A stretch of 64,000 nucleotides of DNA. Origin: Marinobacterium ramblicola (GTDB taxonomy: Bacteria; Pseudomonadota; Gammaproteobacteria; Pseudomonadales; Balneatricaceae). Shown here in pieces: positions 56,001 to 64,000 of the stretch. Made by a program: the position numbers and the translations under genes. Position 1 is the first letter of the stretch; every line of letters begins with the position of its first letter. The stretch is taken from NCBI RefSeq assembly GCF_019084545.1, contig NZ_JAHREP010000002.1:1-64000 (forward strand). The letters run 5' to 3'. The notes beneath the pieces were generated by a model. It worked only from the letters and a program-made list of their open reading frames with translations. It made no database searches and had not been told where the DNA came from.

Positions 56001-57120
56001 GCTGAGCACCTGTGTCCGCGCCTATGACACGGTGGCACGGTTGGGCGGAGACGAGTTTGCCATCCTGCTGCCGGAAATCCGTTTCGGCGACGACCTGGGG
56101 CGTATTGCCGGCAAGATACTGGAGGTGTTCCAGAGGCCTTTTTCGCTGGAGGGGAGGGAGGTGTTCGTATCGTGCAGCATCGGTATTGCGCTGTACCCGG
56201 GTGACAGCACCCAGGCGGATGACCTGCTGAAGTACGCCGATTCGGCTATGTACCTCGCCAAGCGTTCGGGGCGTAACAATTTCCGCTTCTATTCGCGCGA
56301 CCTGACGGAAAGCGCCCATGAGCACCTGGTGCTGGAGTCCGACCTGCGTCGTGCCATCGAACGCGATGAGCTGGTGGTGTACTACCAGCCCAAGGTGAGT
56401 CTGGACGATGGCGCGTTGATCGGATCCGAGGCACTGTTGCGCTGGAACCATCCGCAGCGCGGCCTGGTGCCTCCGGACCTGTTCATCGGTATCGCCGAGG
56501 ACAGCGGGCTGATCGTGGAGATCGGCGAGTGGGTGTTTTACGAGGCGTGCCGCACCGCATGCCGCTGGAACAGTGATGGCAAGCCGCTGCACAAGGTGGC
56601 GATCAACCTGTCGGCGCGTCAGTTCCAGTGGGGCGATCTGACCGGGATGGTGTCGCGTGTGTTGCAGGAGACCGGTTGTCGGGCCGATTGGATCGAGCTG
56701 GAGATCACCGAGAGCCTGTTGCTGGACGAGGAGCACGAGGTGCTGGAGGTGTTGAACGGTTGCAGGTCGATGGGCATCTCCATTGCCATCGACGACTTCG
56801 GCACCGGGTATTCGGCGTTGAGCTACCTGGCGCGCTTTCCCATCGGCACGCTCAAGATTGACCGTTCGTTCATCAGCCACGTCACGATCGATGCCTACCG
56901 TGCCGAGCTGGTGAAGGCCATCTTGTCTATCGCACGCTGCCTGGGGCAGCAGGTGGTGGCCGAGGGGGTAGAGACGGAGGAGCAGGCTGCTTTCCTGCGC
57001 GCTCACGGCTGCCGGTTGGCACAGGGGTATCTGTACGGCAAGCCGATGCCGGTGGAAGCGTTTTCAGCCTTGTCACAGGATATCAGCACGCCAGGCGTCT
57101 TGGTCCAGGATCCGCATTAA
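53089..57120 (+). CDS. Membrane sensor with multiple PAS domains, GGDEF and EAL (c-di-GMP synthase/phosphodiesterase)
   Basis: 1343 residues from the ATG at 53089 (CCGGGGA seven bases upstream); the frame is open to 52972. Six or so membrane helices lie at about 30-215. Five PAS-like units follow, each starting with a similar pattern (YRTLAVNLPVAVI, LHAVIESSPEIIV, MRTVIDASPDWIF, YRGILQSAPDGMV, FRTLVENSVDTVV), between about 235 and 905. The GGDEF domain (about 910-1075) is intact (RLGGDEFAILLPE), as is EAL (about 1090-1330; IGSEALLRWNHPQ, DDFGTGYSAL, AEGVETEEQ). It could make or degrade c-di-GMP at the inner membrane. No partner gene is adjacent, and its codon use looks slightly different from its neighbours. 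Confidence 0.9.
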   Translation: MSETMETASSDIRFHHIECLDRFSQANTNAFRASLLLSSLVVIGLWSHLPHTGLLTWLFATWMAQAAHEVYSRYYRRHRGHGVSEYRRWLHGFWLGAVVVGACWSLPFFLFEAVNHDVVLLLVFAIAGVTAYGGVARANVLSIALIFELAVLLPMCIWLFQQDSAIYRVMGVASLLFLAMLAPLLRNMNQMVTWTLRLDVENHRLSDEQKGYLERLRRREEEYRTLAVNLPVAVIRYDQEQRRRYINPAAERMLHGNAAEMLGQVPGEGGVPATPEMIERYRGRMAEVLATGEIREFEFVLDALPEGRHEHYYVRMAPEYGDDGTVSGSLTIWFDVTERKRFEEALQERGDLLHAVIESSPEIIVFALDASYRYLSFNDKHRQAMRAIWGKEITVGMSMLDVIGNHPDREEAKRGFDRALSGESFVDESAYGDEALSREYWQTFWSPIRASSGEVTGLTCFVLNVSERRRAEESLRRSEQLMRTVIDASPDWIFVKDRNHRYRLVNKSYADSLRIPPEDFIGKDGLELGFSEEQVKGDPAKGIRGFWADDQAVLESNKAQIYPDHPVTVDGEARTFYTIKVPLCDDDGAPWGVLAIGHDITQRKQAENLLQERYEYIVELNARLEENACTLEEQAVELEASKEQLMQTEAWYRGILQSAPDGMVVVDGQGVIRLVNGQLCRMFGYKDSELIGQAIELLVPFDLRHAHVARRAGFIESGSSGRPMAGGRGGLRACRKDGSEFFADVSLARLPDMDDAVGTICAAIRDVTERMRMEQALAKREQEFRTLVENSVDTVVRYGPDLRRLYVNPAIAALAEGGAAALLGHMPSECPGGAGAVMYENKLAEVFAEGKGSEFELKWPDRAGREMCSLISLTPEFDAQGEVASVLAVGRDITELNAFRQRIHQMAFYDSLTSLPNRALFNDRLRQMITDAAWHGQQAGLMMIDMDRFKAVNDTLGHPAGDELLRETAHRLSTCVRAYDTVARLGGDEFAILLPEIRFGDDLGRIAGKILEVFQRPFSLEGREVFVSCSIGIALYPGDSTQADDLLKYADSAMYLAKRSGRNNFRFYSRDLTESAHEHLVLESDLRRAIERDELVVYYQPKVSLDDGALIGSEALLRWNHPQRGLVPPDLFIGIAEDSGLIVEIGEWVFYEACRTACRWNSDGKPLHKVAINLSARQFQWGDLTGMVSRVLQETGCRADWIELEITESLLLDEEHEVLEVLNGCRSMGISIAIDDFGTGYSALSYLARFPIGTLKIDRSFISHVTIDAYRAELVKAILSIARCLGQQVVAEGVETEEQAAFLRAHGCRLAQGYLYGKPMPVEAFSALSQDISTPGVLVQDPH

Positions 57121-57443
57121 CCCCTTTCGGCAGGATTTGCAGCAATAGCCGCCGCGCGAACTCGCATTATCAAACGCAAATCAGCCTCCATCTGCTGTAA
57201 ACCGGCTACACCGTCTGATCCTTTCCGCGAATGGGCAGTCCAACTGTCCATTCGCGCTCTAAGCACCTTCGTCTTCATCAGAACATTAACTGTCATGGCC
57301 GGCATTTATGGTCGTCGAACACCAGGTGCGAATTTGCGCGCCGGGTTTGTTCCCTTTATCCATCAACTATGCTGCAATGCAGCAATTGGGTAGCGGCACC
57401 GCTCGCCCTGCGCATTGGAACAGGAATCTAAGGAGTCGATTGA
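57121..57443. other. Gene-free stretch with a 12-pair hairpin before fabI
   Basis: At 57227-57255, GCGAATGGGCAG pairs with CTGTCCATTCGC around TCCAA; one pair is a G-T wobble. No T run follows, so it is not a classical terminator, though it may end the PAS-gene transcript. The remainder (57260-57440) probably holds the fabI promoter; AAGGAG before the fabI ATG is the ribosome site. No gene or known RNA is seen. Confidence 0.5.
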
Positions 57444-58217
57444 ATGAACCTGAGTATGAGTCTGGAGGGCAAGCGTGGGGTGATACTGGGCATCGCCAAC
57501 CGCCATAGTATCGCCTACGGCTGTGCCAAGGTCATGGCCGAGCTGGGCGCCCAGCTCTGCATCACCTACCTCAACGAGAAGGCCAAACCCTACGTCCAGC
57601 CGCTGGCGGAAGAGCTCGGTGCCGATCTGCTGCTGCCCTGCGATGTGTCCGTCGACGGCGAGCTGGAAGCGGTGTTCCACGAGATGGAGAAAAAGTGGGG
57701 GACGATCGACTTCGCCATACACTCCATCGCCTGGTCTCCGCTGGAGGAGCTGCATGGGCGCCTGGTCGACAGCAGCGCCGAGGGCTTCTGCAAGGCGATG
57801 GATATCTCCTGCCACTCGTTCGTGCGCATGGCGCGTCAGGCGCAACGGCTGATGCCGGATGGCGGTACTTTGCTGACCATGAGTTACGAAGGGGCGGAAA
57901 AGGTGGTCGACCACTACAACCTGATGGGGCCGATCAAGGCCGCACTGGACAGCTGCGCGCGTTACCTGGCGGCCGAGCTGGGTGAGCAGCAGGTACGGGT
58001 GCATTCGCTGTCGCCGGGACCTATGCCGACACGGGCGGCGTCCGGTATCGATCGCTTCGATGCGCTGATGGAGGATGCTGCCGGCAAGGCGCCGCTAGGT
58101 CGCCTGGGCACTCCGGAGGAGGTGGGCGCGCTGGCCGCCTTCCTGGTCAGCGATCTGGCCAAGGGGCAGACCGGGAACCGGATATTCGTCGATGCCGGCC
58201 GCCACCTGATCGGCTGA
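57444..58217 (+). CDS. fabI: Enoyl-[acyl-carrier-protein] reductase FabI
   Basis: 257 residues. SDR fold with LEGKRGVILGIANRHSIAYG as cofactor site, DFAIHSIAWSP, and the FabI active site Y-x6-K in HYNLMGPIKAALDSC. The C terminus has GNRIFVDAGRHLIG. It completes the fatty acid elongation cycle. Sequence details (NRHSIAYG in place of the usual SNRSIAYG, and YNLMGPIK) show a divergent FabI branch; another SDR reductase is possible but less likely. AAGGAG precedes the ATG by about 9 bases. Confidence 0.88.
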   Translation: MNLSMSLEGKRGVILGIANRHSIAYGCAKVMAELGAQLCITYLNEKAKPYVQPLAEELGADLLLPCDVSVDGELEAVFHEMEKKWGTIDFAIHSIAWSPLEELHGRLVDSSAEGFCKAMDISCHSFVRMARQAQRLMPDGGTLLTMSYEGAEKVVDHYNLMGPIKAALDSCARYLAAELGEQQVRVHSLSPGPMPTRAASGIDRFDALMEDAAGKAPLGRLGTPEEVGALAAFLVSDLAKGQTGNRIFVDAGRHLIG

Positions 58218-58232
58218 TCCCGGGCGGGAGGG

Positions 58233-60785
58233 TTAGAGACCCTCCAGCTCCAGTCCGGGGCGACCGATCAGGTAGCCCTGGGCGTAATCGATACCCGCCT
58301 CCTTGACCAGCGCCAGTACCTCTTCGGTCTCCACGAACTCCGCCACGGTCTGCACATTCAACTGCTTGGCCAGCTGGGTGATGCTGGTGACGAACGCCAT
58401 GTCGCGCTGGTCGTTGGCCATGTTGGCGATGAACTCCCCTTCGATCTTGACGAAGTCGATCGGCAGGTACTTCAGGTAGTGGAAGGAGGAGAAGCCGGAG
58501 CCGAAGTCGTCGATCGCCAGCTGGTAACCCTGGTCCTTCAGGCTCTGCACGAACTTCTCCAGCAGGGACATGTTCTTCACCGTGTCGCGCTCGGTGATTT
58601 CGAACACCACGCGACTCGGTTCGATCTCGTACTGCTTCACCAGCGAGCGGATCTTGAGCAGGAAGTCGGCGACCAGCACCGAGCGTGGCGACAGGTTGAT
58701 GAAGATCAGCCCGTCGTAACCGGTACGGCGCACCGTTTCGAATGCCTTTTCGGTGACGATGTAGTCGATCATATGGATACGGCCCATCGACTCGGCGATC
58801 TCGATGAATTCGGCTGCGCTCATCAACTGATCGCCCGGCAGCTGGATGCGGCTGAGGACCTCGACCGCCCGTTGACCGCCAGACAAGGGGCTGATCGGCT
58901 GGAACGCGGGCAGGATGCTGCGCTCCTCGATCGCCTTGTTCACCAGCAGGCTCTTCTCGTTCATGTCGCGGAAGATATCGGCCAGATCCTGGTCGTGGGG
59001 CAGGGCGATACGGTCCTTGCCCATCGACTTGGCGCGATACATCAGGTTGTCCACGAACATGAACAGGTCCTTGCGGTTGTCGGCATGGTCGGGATAGATG
59101 CCGACGCCGATGGAGCAGGTGGCGCTGGTGGTGGCATTGTTGTCCAGTTGCAGGCGATAGTTTTGTACCGTGTGCAGCAGACGGTCGGCCAACTCGCCGG
59201 CGGCTTCCAGGGTGGCTTCCGGCAGCACCACGACGAATTCGTCACCGCCGTAACGCGCCAGTACGGTGCCGGTTTCAAGCTGTTGATGCATCACCTCAGA
59301 AAGCCCGGACAGCAGTCGGTCACCGCAGGCGTGGCCGTAACCGTCGTTGATCGCCTTGAAGTTGTCCAGGTCGATCAGCAGCATGGCGGTTTTGTAGCCG
59401 TGGCGGGTGCTGCGGTCAAGCTCATAATCGAGCAGCTCCCAGAACATGCGCTGGTTGTACAGGTTGGTCAGCGGATCGCGGGTGGCGTAGTACTCCAGGT
59501 CCCGGGTGTATTTGTAGATCGCCTTGACCGAACCGACCACGTTGAGCAGGGTCGACAGGATGCTCTCGATCACCAGCAGCTTGGTCTGATCGCGGATGGT
59601 GTCCGCCTGTACGCCGATGCCGACGATGCCGCCGATCTTCGGTGTCTCTACCAGCAGCGATTTCACCTGCAGGTCGATCTCCTCCTCGCTCAGGTTCAGG
59701 CTGCCACCGGAGGAGTTGGCGATATTGTGGCGGGTTTTGAACTCGCCATAACCGAACAGGTGCGAGTGATCGCGCAGACGCTGGATCACCGAGCGCTCCA
59801 TCATCTCTTTGCTCTGATCGGTGGGTGTCGACAGCCAGAAGATCTCCAGGTCGAACAGCTCCTCGTCCACCTTGAAGATCGAAAACATGGTGTAGATCTG
59901 GATCACCTGGTTGATGTCCAGCATCAGCGCATTGACGTACTCGCGCCAGTCGCGCACCACCTCTGAGGTGATCACGCACTTCTCCAGCAGCCGGATCTCG
60001 AACTCGAGCAGATCCTTGTCCACGGCGATGGAATGCAGTTTGCCGGCCAGGTTGGATACCTGGCCGAAGATGCTGTTCAGTTCACGGAAGCGGAACTGAT
60101 GATCCAGCCGGTTCAAGCCGGTCAGGTCCTGCAGCGACTCCACCTGGCTGATGCTGGTGGTGAGCTGGTCCAGTGACTGGTTGACGCTGCGAGTAATCGT
60201 GCGTACCGACCAGAATGCCAGCAGCAGCGGCAGCGGCGCGAGTCCCAGCATGTACAGCAGCAACTGCTTGTTGGCGGCCGCGATCTGTGGTGCCAGGTTC
60301 TGCCTCACCTCGATCAACCCCAGGGTGTCGCCGACCTTGGCGTTGGTATGGCAGGCAGTACAAACCGTGCGTGCCTGCAAGGGATACAGGGTGCGCAGAT
60401 GGTCATTGCTCATCAGCTCGATGATTTCACCGCTTTCGAACGCACTCTTCATGGCTGAGTCGAAAGCGGGTTGCTCGATGGTACCGAACTTCTCGATCAC
60501 CACCGGGCCGCGCAGCACCGAAACCCTGAGGTTTTCCTCCGAGCCGCTGTTCTCCAACTGGCTGACAAACTGCGTCAATTGATTGCGAGTCCAGCCCTGG
60601 CTCATGATCAGATACATGGAGTTGAACGTGGTTTCCGCGACGCTTCGGGCTACTACCTTACCGCTGTCACGCACGCTGGACTGATAGGCCTGGCTGGCCA
60701 TCAGTAGAATCAGGCCGAAACCGAGAGCCGAGAACAGCAGTGTGCGTTGTACGAGGTAGCGGCGAATTGTCGGTGTCTGGCTCAT
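58233..60785 (-). CDS. GGDEF-EAL protein with a periplasmic CxxCH (c-type haem) sensor
   Basis: 850 residues from the ATG at 60785 (AAGGA just upstream). A membrane helix (about 12-32), a periplasmic domain with CTACHT at about residue 141, and a second helix (about 185-207) are followed by a HAMP-like part, an unrecognised cytoplasmic domain (about 285-430, GAF-like by feel), GGDEF (motif YGGDEFVVVLPE, about 512) and EAL. The EAL motif is changed to EVLSR, but INLSPRSV, FEITERD and IDDFGSGFSS remain. CxxCH in an exported domain of this type indicates covalent haem binding, so redox or gas sensing coupled to c-di-GMP is inferred. Convergent with fabI. Confidence 0.88.
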   Translation of the reverse strand: MSQTPTIRRYLVQRTLLFSALGFGLILLMASQAYQSSVRDSGKVVARSVAETTFNSMYLIMSQGWTRNQLTQFVSQLENSGSEENLRVSVLRGPVVIEKFGTIEQPAFDSAMKSAFESGEIIELMSNDHLRTLYPLQARTVCTACHTNAKVGDTLGLIEVRQNLAPQIAAANKQLLLYMLGLAPLPLLLAFWSVRTITRSVNQSLDQLTTSISQVESLQDLTGLNRLDHQFRFRELNSIFGQVSNLAGKLHSIAVDKDLLEFEIRLLEKCVITSEVVRDWREYVNALMLDINQVIQIYTMFSIFKVDEELFDLEIFWLSTPTDQSKEMMERSVIQRLRDHSHLFGYGEFKTRHNIANSSGGSLNLSEEEIDLQVKSLLVETPKIGGIVGIGVQADTIRDQTKLLVIESILSTLLNVVGSVKAIYKYTRDLEYYATRDPLTNLYNQRMFWELLDYELDRSTRHGYKTAMLLIDLDNFKAINDGYGHACGDRLLSGLSEVMHQQLETGTVLARYGGDEFVVVLPEATLEAAGELADRLLHTVQNYRLQLDNNATTSATCSIGVGIYPDHADNRKDLFMFVDNLMYRAKSMGKDRIALPHDQDLADIFRDMNEKSLLVNKAIEERSILPAFQPISPLSGGQRAVEVLSRIQLPGDQLMSAAEFIEIAESMGRIHMIDYIVTEKAFETVRRTGYDGLIFINLSPRSVLVADFLLKIRSLVKQYEIEPSRVVFEITERDTVKNMSLLEKFVQSLKDQGYQLAIDDFGSGFSSFHYLKYLPIDFVKIEGEFIANMANDQRDMAFVTSITQLAKQLNVQTVAEFVETEEVLALVKEAGIDYAQGYLIGRPGLELEGL

Positions 60786-61074
60786 CGTTCCTTCCGGGAA
60801 TCTCTGGGCGTGTAATGAATCCAATCTGGCGACCGCGATCGGACTGATAGCCGCCTGCGTAGAGCCAGGATAACTGCGGGATCATACCTGTAGGCAGGGT
60901 AAAAGACTCCGATACACGACAGTTATTTGATATTGATCAATGTTGCTCCGGTAAAATATCGATCTGATCAACATTGGCGATTCGATGCACGCACTTGCCC
61001 CTGGTATGGGCACTGATGCAGACTTCCCTGTCGGACAAACGATACCTGCCATCAGCCGTTTTTCGTGAGGGAGT

Positions 61075-64000
61075 ATGCCGGAGCAGCACACCGGATTGGC
61101 CATTATCCACGCCAACCGTCTCGAAACCCTGCGTGACCTGCTGGTGCACTGGATGCGCGAGCATCCACTGGCGCCCCTCGAAGAGGAGCAGGTGCTGGTA
61201 CAGAGCAACGGCATCGCCCAATGGCTGCGCCTGGCGCTGGCGGCGCCGACGGACCGAGGCGGCTGCGGCATCGCGGCTGGCATGCGCCTGGAGCTGCCCT
61301 CGGCCTTCCTCTGGCGCGCTTACCGGGCCGTGCTCGGGGCCGACCAGGTACCGCGCCACTCCCCCTATGACAAACCCCGACTGCGCTGGCGCCTGCTGCG
61401 CCTGCTGCCCGGGTTGTTGCACCGGCCGGAGTTCGCCTCCCTGGCCCAGTACTTGAGCGCCGATCCCGGTGAACGCAAGGCGTTTCAGCTCGCCGAGCAT
61501 CTGGCCGACCTGCTCGACCAGTACCAGGTCTATCGCGCCGACTGGCTCAAGGACTGGGCAGCAGGGCTGGATCAGCTGCGCGCAGGCGAGGACGATACCA
61601 AACCACTGAGTACCGACCAGCGCTGGCAGGCGATCCTCTGGCGTGCGATTCGCGACGATCTGACGGAACAGCGGGACAGCTCGCGTGCGGATCTGCACCA
61701 GCGTTTCATCGACGCCTGTGCGCGATTGCGGCGGCGCCCGTCGGGACTGCCGCCGCGGGTGATGGTGTTCGGCATCTCGGCACTGCCGCAGCAGATGATC
61801 GAGGCGCTGTCGGCCCTGTCCGGGCAGATGCAGGTGATGATCGCCGTGCTCAACCCCTGCCGCTACTACTGGGCCGATATCGTCGAGGGGCGCGAGCTGC
61901 TGCGGGCAGAGCGGCGCCGGCAGCAGCGCCGCCAGGGCGTACCGGAGCAGATCAGCGATGCGCAGCTGCACCTGCACGCGCCACCGCTGCTGGCGGCCTG
62001 GGGCAAGCAGGGGCGCGACTACATCCGCCTGCTCGACCAGTTCGACGACAGCGAGCGCCACCGCCACTGGTTCCGCGACAGCCGTATCGACCTGTTCGAC
62101 GACCCGGTGGACAGCATCGCGTCACTGCCGCTGTTGCAGCAGCTGCAGCAGGATATCCTGGAGCTGAATCCGCTGCCGGAAACCAAGCGAGCCCTGGCTG
62201 TCGATGACCAGTCGCTGGCGTTCCATATCGCCCACAGCGCCCAGCGCGAAGTGGAGATACTGCAGGACCATCTGCTGCACCGCTTGCAGCAGGATCCGAC
62301 GCTGGAGCCGCGCGATATGATCGTCATGGTGCCGGATATCGCCATCTACCAGCCCCACATCGAGGCGGTGTTCGGTCGGCTCGGCGCGGACGATCCACGC
62401 TACATCCCGTTCAGTCTGGCGGATCAGACCGCCCGCGGCCAGGCGCCGCTGCTGGTGGCGCTGGAGCAGTTACTGCGGCTGCCGGAATCGCGCCTCGGCG
62501 TCAGCGAACTGCTGGATCTGCTCGAAGTGCCCGCGGTACTCGAACGTTACCACTTGAGTGCGGAAGATATCCCCACCCTGCAGCGCTGGATCGAAGGCGC
62601 CGGTATTCGCTGGGGTCTGGATGGTGAACACCGCGCCGGTCTGGAGCTACCCGCCGGACTGGAGCAGAACGCCTGGCTGTTCGGCCTGCGGCGGATGCTG
62701 CTCGGTTATGCGGTCGGTGACGGCGAGGCCTATGCCGATATCGAACCCTATGACGAGGTGGCGGGCCTGGAGGCGGCACTGGCCGGTACTCTGGCACTGC
62801 TGCTCGATGACCTGCGTGCACTGCTGCAACGTACCCGCGAAGCCCAACCCGCCATCGCCTGGCGCGAGACCCTGACCTGGCTGCTGGATACCTTTCTGGC
62901 CCCGGCCGGGGATGCCGACCTGGTGCTGCTCGAGCGCCTGAACGACGAACTGCAGCAGTGGACCCAGAGCTGTATCGACGCCGGACTGGACGCGCCGCTA
63001 CCGCTGACCGTGGCCCGTGAAGCCTGGCTAGGCAGCATCGATCAGAGCGGACTGTCGGCGCGCTTCCTGGCCGGTCGCCTGACCTTCTCCACGCTGATGC
63101 CGATGCGCGCCATCCCGTTCCGCCAGGTGTTCCTGCTCGGCATGAACGATGGCGACTACCCGCGGCAGAAACCGGCGCAGGATTTCGACCTGATGGCCCG
63201 CGAGTACCGGCCGGGCGATCGCTCCCGCCGTGAAGATGACCGCTATCTGTTCCTGGAGGCGCTGCTGTCGGCGCGGGACGCACTCTACATCAGCTGGGTC
63301 GGACGCAGCATCCGCGACAACCAGCCACAGCCGCCGTCGGTACTGGTGGCGCAGCTGCGTGACCTGATCGAGCAGGGCTGGGAAACCGAGCCTCAGGCAT
63401 CGCCGTTGCCGAGCCTGACCCTGGAGCATCCGCTGCAACCGTTCAGCACCGGCTACTTCGACCCGGCCGCCGAGGCCGATCCCCGGCTGTTCACCTATGC
63501 CGAGGAGTGGCGCCAGGTGCATGTGCAAACGTCGGTTGAGCGCGGCGATCGCCTGAGCCCCGAGCGGCCCGAGGGCGCACTGACGCTGAACCGCCTGGCG
63601 CGTTTTCTACGCGCCCCGGTCAGCAGCTTCTTCGCCGAGCGGCTCAACGTGCATCTGGAGCTGCCGCAGGCGCGACAGCAGGAGCATGAGCCGTTCGGGT
63701 TCGATCGCCTGGAGCAGTTCCAGTTGGGCCAGGAGCTGATCGAAACCGCGTTGAAAGCCCCGACGCAGCAGCAGGGGATAACCGAAGCCCTGCAGTGTTG
63801 GCAGCGCGCCGGGCGGCTGCCGTTGGGGGAGTATGGTCAACTGGCGCTGGAGCCCGTGCTCAGCGGGGTTTACTCGACCCTGCGTCATCTGCAGCCGCTG
63901 GCCGATTTCCAGCCGCTGCAGGGGGCGCTGGAGATCGCGTTGGAACTGCCGGTGGATGCCGAGGTACTGCTACTGGAGGACTGGCTGAGCGGGGTCTGGG
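61075..64000 (+). CDS. recC: Exodeoxyribonuclease V gamma subunit RecC, N-terminal 975 residues
   Basis: The frame is open from the ATG at 61075 to the end of the window without a stop, so the gene is cut at the 3' end. Family features: LAIIHANRLETLRDLLVHWM, VLVQSNGIAQWLRLALA, GMRLELPSAFLWRAYRAVLG, VMVFGISALPQQMIEALSAL and FRQVFLLGMNDGDYPR. RecC recognises Chi and holds RecB and RecD in the RecBCD helicase-nuclease for double-strand break repair. recB and recD would be expected just beyond the window. GAGGGAG lies very close to the start codon. Confidence 0.95.
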   Translation, partial: MPEQHTGLAIIHANRLETLRDLLVHWMREHPLAPLEEEQVLVQSNGIAQWLRLALAAPTDRGGCGIAAGMRLELPSAFLWRAYRAVLGADQVPRHSPYDKPRLRWRLLRLLPGLLHRPEFASLAQYLSADPGERKAFQLAEHLADLLDQYQVYRADWLKDWAAGLDQLRAGEDDTKPLSTDQRWQAILWRAIRDDLTEQRDSSRADLHQRFIDACARLRRRPSGLPPRVMVFGISALPQQMIEALSALSGQMQVMIAVLNPCRYYWADIVEGRELLRAERRRQQRRQGVPEQISDAQLHLHAPPLLAAWGKQGRDYIRLLDQFDDSERHRHWFRDSRIDLFDDPVDSIASLPLLQQLQQDILELNPLPETKRALAVDDQSLAFHIAHSAQREVEILQDHLLHRLQQDPTLEPRDMIVMVPDIAIYQPHIEAVFGRLGADDPRYIPFSLADQTARGQAPLLVALEQLLRLPESRLGVSELLDLLEVPAVLERYHLSAEDIPTLQRWIEGAGIRWGLDGEHRAGLELPAGLEQNAWLFGLRRMLLGYAVGDGEAYADIEPYDEVAGLEAALAGTLALLLDDLRALLQRTREAQPAIAWRETLTWLLDTFLAPAGDADLVLLERLNDELQQWTQSCIDAGLDAPLPLTVAREAWLGSIDQSGLSARFLAGRLTFSTLMPMRAIPFRQVFLLGMNDGDYPRQKPAQDFDLMAREYRPGDRSRREDDRYLFLEALLSARDALYISWVGRSIRDNQPQPPSVLVAQLRDLIEQGWETEPQASPLPSLTLEHPLQPFSTGYFDPAAEADPRLFTYAEEWRQVHVQTSVERGDRLSPERPEGALTLNRLARFLRAPVSSFFAERLNVHLELPQARQQEHEPFGFDRLEQFQLGQELIETALKAPTQQQGITEALQCWQRAGRLPLGEYGQLALEPVLSGVYSTLRHLQPLADFQPLQGALEIALELPVDAEVLLLEDWLSGVW

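Overview
The window (about 60% GC) carries the housekeeping and accessory genes of a gammaproteobacterium. Evidence includes BamD, RlpA, MltB, the mrdA-rodA-mltB-rlpA-dacA-lipB-lipA block, the proA-nadD-rsfS-rlmH block, RecC, ParC and a type IVa minor-pilin locus between fkpB and thiO as in Pseudomonas. The gene mix (assimilatory nitrate genes, TAXI-type TRAP transport, abundant c-di-GMP enzymes) would fit an environmental Chromatiales-like organism, but genus-level placement is inference.

Layout. 1-6500: end of fkpB, pilE on the minus strand, then fimT-pilW-pilX-pilV and thiO. The pilus locus lacks pilY1 and instead ends in a 685-residue PilV-like protein. 6535-8163: nadE, followed by a GGA-rich intergenic region with stacked hairpins and a strong terminator, which I interpret as an unannotated CsrB/RsmZ-type small RNA (about 8296-8484). 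Two 24-base direct repeats follow it.

8607-19943: a nitrate-assimilation island. nasA-cobA-mobA runs leftward; nasT-nasS, nrtA-nrtB-nrtC and a NasC/NirB-N-like flavoprotein run rightward. Both outward transcription units have a sigma-54-type promoter followed by an intrinsic terminator inside the leader, just before the first gene. This is the layout expected for NtrC-type activation plus NasT (ANTAR) antitermination released by the nitrate sensor NasS. One good ANTAR hexaloop hairpin is visible in the nrtA leader. CobA would supply siroheme precursor and MobA the molybdenum cofactor, but no nitrite reductase gene is present here.

20106-26073: a small unknown gene, ahpF and ahpC (separated by a large inverted repeat), bamD, rluD and pgeF. 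26087-32619: a universal stress protein, a TRAP/TAXI transporter, a class III aminotransferase and a divergent LysR regulator, probably one catabolic uptake unit of unknown substrate. 32720-40569: pta, a ChaN-like protein, an unknown 109-residue gene, parC, and a membrane protein joining an AhpA-like sensor half to a degenerate cyclase-like half.

40746-52623: a long rightward run, proA-nadD-rsfS-rlmH-mrdA-rodA-mltB-rlpA-dacA-dat-ybeD-lipB-lipA, covering cell elongation, peptidoglycan trimming and lipoate synthesis. 53089-60785: two large c-di-GMP proteins flank fabI; one has membrane helices and five PAS-like units, the other a periplasmic CxxCH motif suggesting a covalently bound haem. 61075 to the end: the first 975 codons of recC, cut by the window edge.

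No tRNA, rRNA, CRISPR array or insertion sequence was recognised.
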